The translations under genes were made by a program, and so were the position numbers. A stretch of DNA of 8,673 nt from Deltaproteobacteria bacterium (GTDB lineage: Bacteria > Myxococcota_A > UBA9160). The stretch's first letter is position 1. The number at the start of each line of letters is the position of its first letter. Of the stretch, positions 6,463 to 8,673 are shown piece by piece. The stretch lies in the NCBI GenBank assembly GCA_003520425.1, contig DOUU01000381.1:1253-9925 (forward strand), read 5' to 3'. The notes under the pieces were generated by a model that made no database searches, was not told where the DNA came from, and was given only the letters and a program-made list of their open reading frames with translations.

Positions 6463-7589
6463 GCGCCGGGCTCCCGGAGCGCGCGCATTTCTTCCGTGAG
6501 GTCGATTCCCACAGGGCACCAGGTGATGCACCGCCCGCATCCCACACAGCCCGACGTGCCGAACTGGTCGATCCAGCTCGCGAGCTTGTGTACGAGCCAT
6601 TGGCGATAGCGGTCTTCGATCTTGGGTCGATAGTTGAGCCCATAGACTTGCGCGTGCTCTCGGTTGAAGCAGGAGTCCCACTCGCGGACACGCACGGAGC
6701 GCACCCCGGCTTCATCCGGCTCTCCGAGCAGGGGCTCGTCTTTCTCGTCGTGACAGAAGCACGTGGGACAGACCATGGTGCAATTGCCGCAGGACAGGCA
6801 GCGCGAGCCCACGTCGTGCCAGCGCGGGTGCTCGAGATTGCGATAGAGAACCTCGGGCAGGTCGGCGGTCTCGAGCTTTCGCTGCATGGTCGCGGCACAC
6901 GTCTCGAGGCTCGTCCGCTCGCGGGCAAGCGCCGCCTCCGGCGCAGGGGTAAGCGGCAGTGCCTGCTGCACCTCGCGTCCGAGCGCGCTCCCCGCCCGCA
7001 CGAGAAAGCCCCACTCCTGCTCGGTCAACGCGAGGTCGAAACCCTGCGTGGCTTCAGGGCCTGTCGCCATGGAGACGCAGAAGCAGGTGGACGCCGAGCG
7101 GGTGCAGTTCACAGCGACGAGAAACAGCTGGCGCCGGCGCGCCGCATAGTAGCTGTCTGGATAGCGACCTTCGAGAAAGATGCGGTCTTGCACCGAAAGC
7201 GCCGCGAGATCACAGGCGCGCACGCCGATCACGGCGAGCTTCGGGGCGTCGGGGTGCAGCTCCTGCGCACGAAAGGAGCGGCCCTCGGGCTCGACTTGCA
7301 GCAGCTTCTCCCGGGGTGCGAACACATAGGGCTTGAGCGATCCCGGGCCGTTCACCACGTCGAAAACCGTGTCGCGCCCGTTGGGCTCGAGTCGGTACCG
7401 GCCGGGCTCTTGAGCCTCTCGCAGGCCACGCGGCAACTCGTCCACGGAGCGGACCTCATCGAACACCACCGCGCCGTCCCGGGGCACGGGGCCCATCACC
7501 CGGTAACCCCGCGCCCGCAGGGCTTCCAGCAGACGCTGAAGATCGGCGCGCGCAAGGAACTGTGCGGGTGCGGGCTTCGCCCCAGTCAC
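6459..7589 (-). CDS. hydB: Group 3b hydrogenase beta subunit (4Fe-4S electron-transfer protein, sulfhydrogenase HydB type)
   Basis: The 376-aa first gene of the operon. It connects the small subunit with the flavin subunit; the related domain in sulfhydrogenases and anaerobic sulfite reductase subunit A relays electrons. The N-terminal 250 residues form the family domain (VIGVRACDLAAL near 120-131; NCTRSASTCFC 161-171). Two 4Fe-4S motifs follow: CLSCGNCTMVCPTCFC (264-280) and CVGCGRCITWCP (348-359). The second lies close to the C-terminus, as in P. furiosus HydB. The GTG at 7589 has GGAGG 7 nt upstream (7601..7597), but that site lies in one arm of a short hairpin. The stop TGA overlaps the gamma ATG as ATGA. 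The order beta-gamma-delta-alpha is the classical group 3b operon order, which supports the subunit naming. Confidence 0.95.
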   Translation of the reverse strand: MTGAKPAPAQFLARADLQRLLEALRARGYRVMGPVPRDGAVVFDEVRSVDELPRGLREAQEPGRYRLEPNGRDTVFDVVNGPGSLKPYVFAPREKLLQVEPEGRSFRAQELHPDAPKLAVIGVRACDLAALSVQDRIFLEGRYPDSYYAARRRQLFLVAVNCTRSASTCFCVSMATGPEATQGFDLALTEQEWGFLVRAGSALGREVQQALPLTPAPEAALARERTSLETCAATMQRKLETADLPEVLYRNLEHPRWHDVGSRCLSCGNCTMVCPTCFCHDEKDEPLLGEPDEAGVRSVRVREWDSCFNREHAQVYGLNYRPKIEDRYRQWLVHKLASWIDQFGTSGCVGCGRCITWCPVGIDLTEEMRALREPGA

Positions 7590-7596
7590 GTGCCTC

Positions 7597-7612
7597 CCTC
7601 CGTGGGCGGAGG
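7597..7612 (-). promoter_or_regulatory. Short hairpin covering the best Shine-Dalgarno of hydB
   Basis: In the minus-strand RNA, CCUCCG (7612..7607) can pair with CGGAGG (7602..7597) across a 4-nt loop CCCA. The 3' arm contains GGAGG at the best distance (7 nt) from the hydB GTG. A second GAGG (7596..7593) lies outside the stem but only 3 nt from the start. Folding could lower translation of the first hydrogenase gene and of the coupled genes behind it. This is inferred from the sequence alone. Confidence 0.4.
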
Positions 7613-7616
7613 TCGA

Positions 7617-7629
7617 GTACCAACCGTAC
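7617..7629. repeat. GTAC-N5-GTAC dyad in the hydB leader
   Basis: GTAC CAACC GTAC reads as both a direct and an inverted repeat because GTAC is self-complementary. It lies 28 nt before the hydB GTG. It could be a small operator or part of a promoter, but I recognise no regulator site. It may be chance. Confidence 0.2.
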
Positions 7630-7646
7630 CAGGGACAGGCGGGGAC

Positions 7647-7677
7647 GCGAGTCGGCCACGCGACGAGCGCGACTCGC
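7647..7677 (-). terminator. Stem-loop downstream of glmS, possible terminator
   Basis: Perfect 8-bp arms GCGAGTCG and CGACTCGC enclose a 15-nt loop, starting 13 nt after the glmS TAG. There is no U tract, so intrinsic termination would be weak. It may instead be an mRNA-end or attenuating structure between glmS and the hydrogenase operon. No convincing -35/-10 pair for a separate hydB promoter is visible in the remaining leader. Confidence 0.35.
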
Positions 7678-7689
7678 CCGAGGGTCCTC

Positions 7690-8673
7690 CTATTCGACGG
7701 TGACGCTCTTCGCGAGGTTCCGCGGCTGGTCCACGTCCGTCCCTTTCAGCATCGCCACGTGATAGGCGAGCAGTTGGAGCGGGACGGTCGCGAGGACCGC
7801 CGTTAGGTACTCCCCCAGTTCGGGCACATACACCACGTCATTCGCCTTGGCGGCGATGGTCGAATCCCCCTCGGTCGCAATGGCGATCACGATGCCATCG
7901 CGCGCACGCACCTGCTCGAGGTTCGAGATGACCTTGTCGTAGACCGGGCTCTTCGTCGCGATGATCACAACGGGCATCTTCTCGTCGATCAGCGCAATCG
8001 GGCCGTGCTTCATCTCCCCCGCCGCATACGCCTCGGCATGGATGTACGAGATTTCCTTCAGCTTGAGTGCCCCTTCGAACGCGATCGGCACCATGATGCC
8101 CCGACCGAGATAGAGGAAGTCTTTGGCATGCATGTAGCGGTGGGCGATCTCCCGAATCTGGCCATCGAGCTGGAGCACACGCTCGACGAGGCGCGGAAGG
8201 CGCAGCAGGTCGGCAAGGCGCCGCTGCACCTCATCGCGGCCCAGCCGGCCACGAACGATTCCGAGCTTTACGGCAAGCAGATAGAGTGCGACGACCTGCG
8301 TGGTGAAGGCCTTGGTGCTCGCGACGCCGATCTCGGGACCGGCGTGTGTGTAGAGGACGTCGTGGCTCTCCCGCGCGATGGTTGCGTCTCGGACATTGCA
8401 GATCGCAAGGACGCGCGCACCGCGGCTCTTGCCTTCGCGCAGCGCGGCCAGGGTATCCGCCGTCTCCCCCGACTGGGAGACTGGGATCACCATGCAACTC
8501 GCATCGAGGATCGGGCTGCGGTAGCGGAACTCGCTCGCCAGATCGACCTCGCAGGGGATCCCCGCGAGCTGCTCGATCAGGTACTTGCCCGTGAGGCAGG
8601 CGTGCCACGCGGTGCCGCATGCGACGAGAGCGATCCGCTGGATCTTCTCCACTCTCTCCTTGGAGAGATCGAT
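7690..8673 (-). CDS. glmS: Glutamine--fructose-6-phosphate aminotransferase (GlmS), C-terminal isomerase part; N-terminus outside window
   Basis: GlmS makes glucosamine-6-phosphate from fructose-6-phosphate and glutamine, the first step towards UDP-GlcNAc for peptidoglycan and lipid A. The 327 residues seen are the last part of the roughly 600-residue enzyme. They contain two SIS sugar-isomerase domains: [19 protein letters not shown] and [19 protein letters not shown] in the first, [20 protein letters not shown] and [20 protein letters not shown] in the second. The end LAKSVTVE is the conserved GlmS C-terminus, so the TAG at 7692..7690 is at the normal place. The next base is G, unlike the two internal TAGs of this window. 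The N-terminal glutaminase domain with its catalytic cysteine lies beyond 8673. The first codons visible are [12 protein letters not shown], so the frame enters from outside and 8652 is not a start. Confidence 0.97.
   Translation of the reverse strand: MDLSKERVEKIQRIALVACGTAWHACLTGKYLIEQLAGIPCEVDLASEFRYRSPILDASCMVIPVSQSGETADTLAALREGKSRGARVLAICNVRDATIARESHDVLYTHAGPEIGVASTKAFTTQVVALYLLAVKLGIVRGRLGRDEVQRRLADLLRLPRLVERVLQLDGQIREIAHRYMHAKDFLYLGRGIMVPIAFEGALKLKEISYIHAEAYAAGEMKHGPIALIDEKMPVVIIATKSPVYDKVISNLEQVRARDGIVIAIATEGDSTIAAKANDVVYVPELGEYLTAVLATVPLQLLAYHVAMLKGTDVDQPRNLAKSVTVE

Noticed and set aside
7613..7632. Sigma-54 promoter before hydB suggested by TGGTAC and TTGGTAC
   Set aside because: The spacing and the missing GC at the -12 element do not fit the TGGCAC-N5-TTGCA pattern.
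7456..7692. Readthrough of the glmS TAG (about 78 further codons in frame)
   Set aside because: glmS already ends at the conserved SVTVE. The continued frame is Arg-rich, runs over the hydB start by more than 130 nt and resembles no family. This TAG looks like a genuine stop.
6588..7703. 371-codon plus-strand frame opposite hydB
   Set aside because: Shadow of hydB, which has two 4Fe-4S motifs and operon context.

Overview
The window is GC-rich bacterial DNA with tightly packed genes. Every gene I can support lies on the minus strand. Long open frames, frequent GTG starts and the protein types suggest a high-GC, deltaproteobacteria-like (Myxococcota/Desulfobacterota-type) or similar uncultured lineage. 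This placement is an impression, because there is no rRNA or marker gene here.

In transcription order (high to low coordinates) the window holds: the C-terminal isomerase half of glucosamine-6-phosphate synthase (glmS, cut by the window edge); a 100-nt gap with a terminator-like stem and a ribosome-site hairpin; a complete group 3b (NAD(P)-linked, sulfhydrogenase-type) [NiFe]-hydrogenase operon in the order beta (Fe-S), gamma (FAD/NAD(P)/2Fe-2S), delta (small subunit), alpha (NiFe large subunit); the large-subunit maturation endopeptidase; a UvrD/PcrA-type DNA helicase; the helicase's Tudor-like C-terminal tail; and a class I SAM methyltransferase cut by the other window edge. Electrons from H2 would pass from the alpha-subunit NiFe site through the delta-subunit Fe-S clusters to the beta/gamma module and NAD(P)+, or in reverse. 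The protease trims the alpha C-terminus once nickel is inserted.

The most interesting signal is a pair of in-frame TAG (amber) codons that each interrupt a gene whose family-type sequence continues in the same frame. In the helicase, TAG at 1024..1022 separates the helicase core from its tail domain with no change of frame. In the hydrogenase small subunit, TAG at 4903..4901 is followed in frame by 23 codons that look like the family's C-terminus. In both cases the continued frame ends in a TGA that overlaps the next GTG start as GTGA. That is the same 4-nt junction seen at most other gene boundaries here. Both interrupting TAGs are followed by CGN codons (+4 base C). The TAG that ends glmS sits at the family's normal C-terminus and is followed by G. 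This fits amber readthrough or recoding, two independent nonsense mutations, or base errors; the window alone cannot decide.

No mobile element, CRISPR array, tRNA or rRNA was seen. No gene-free stretch exceeds about 100 nt.
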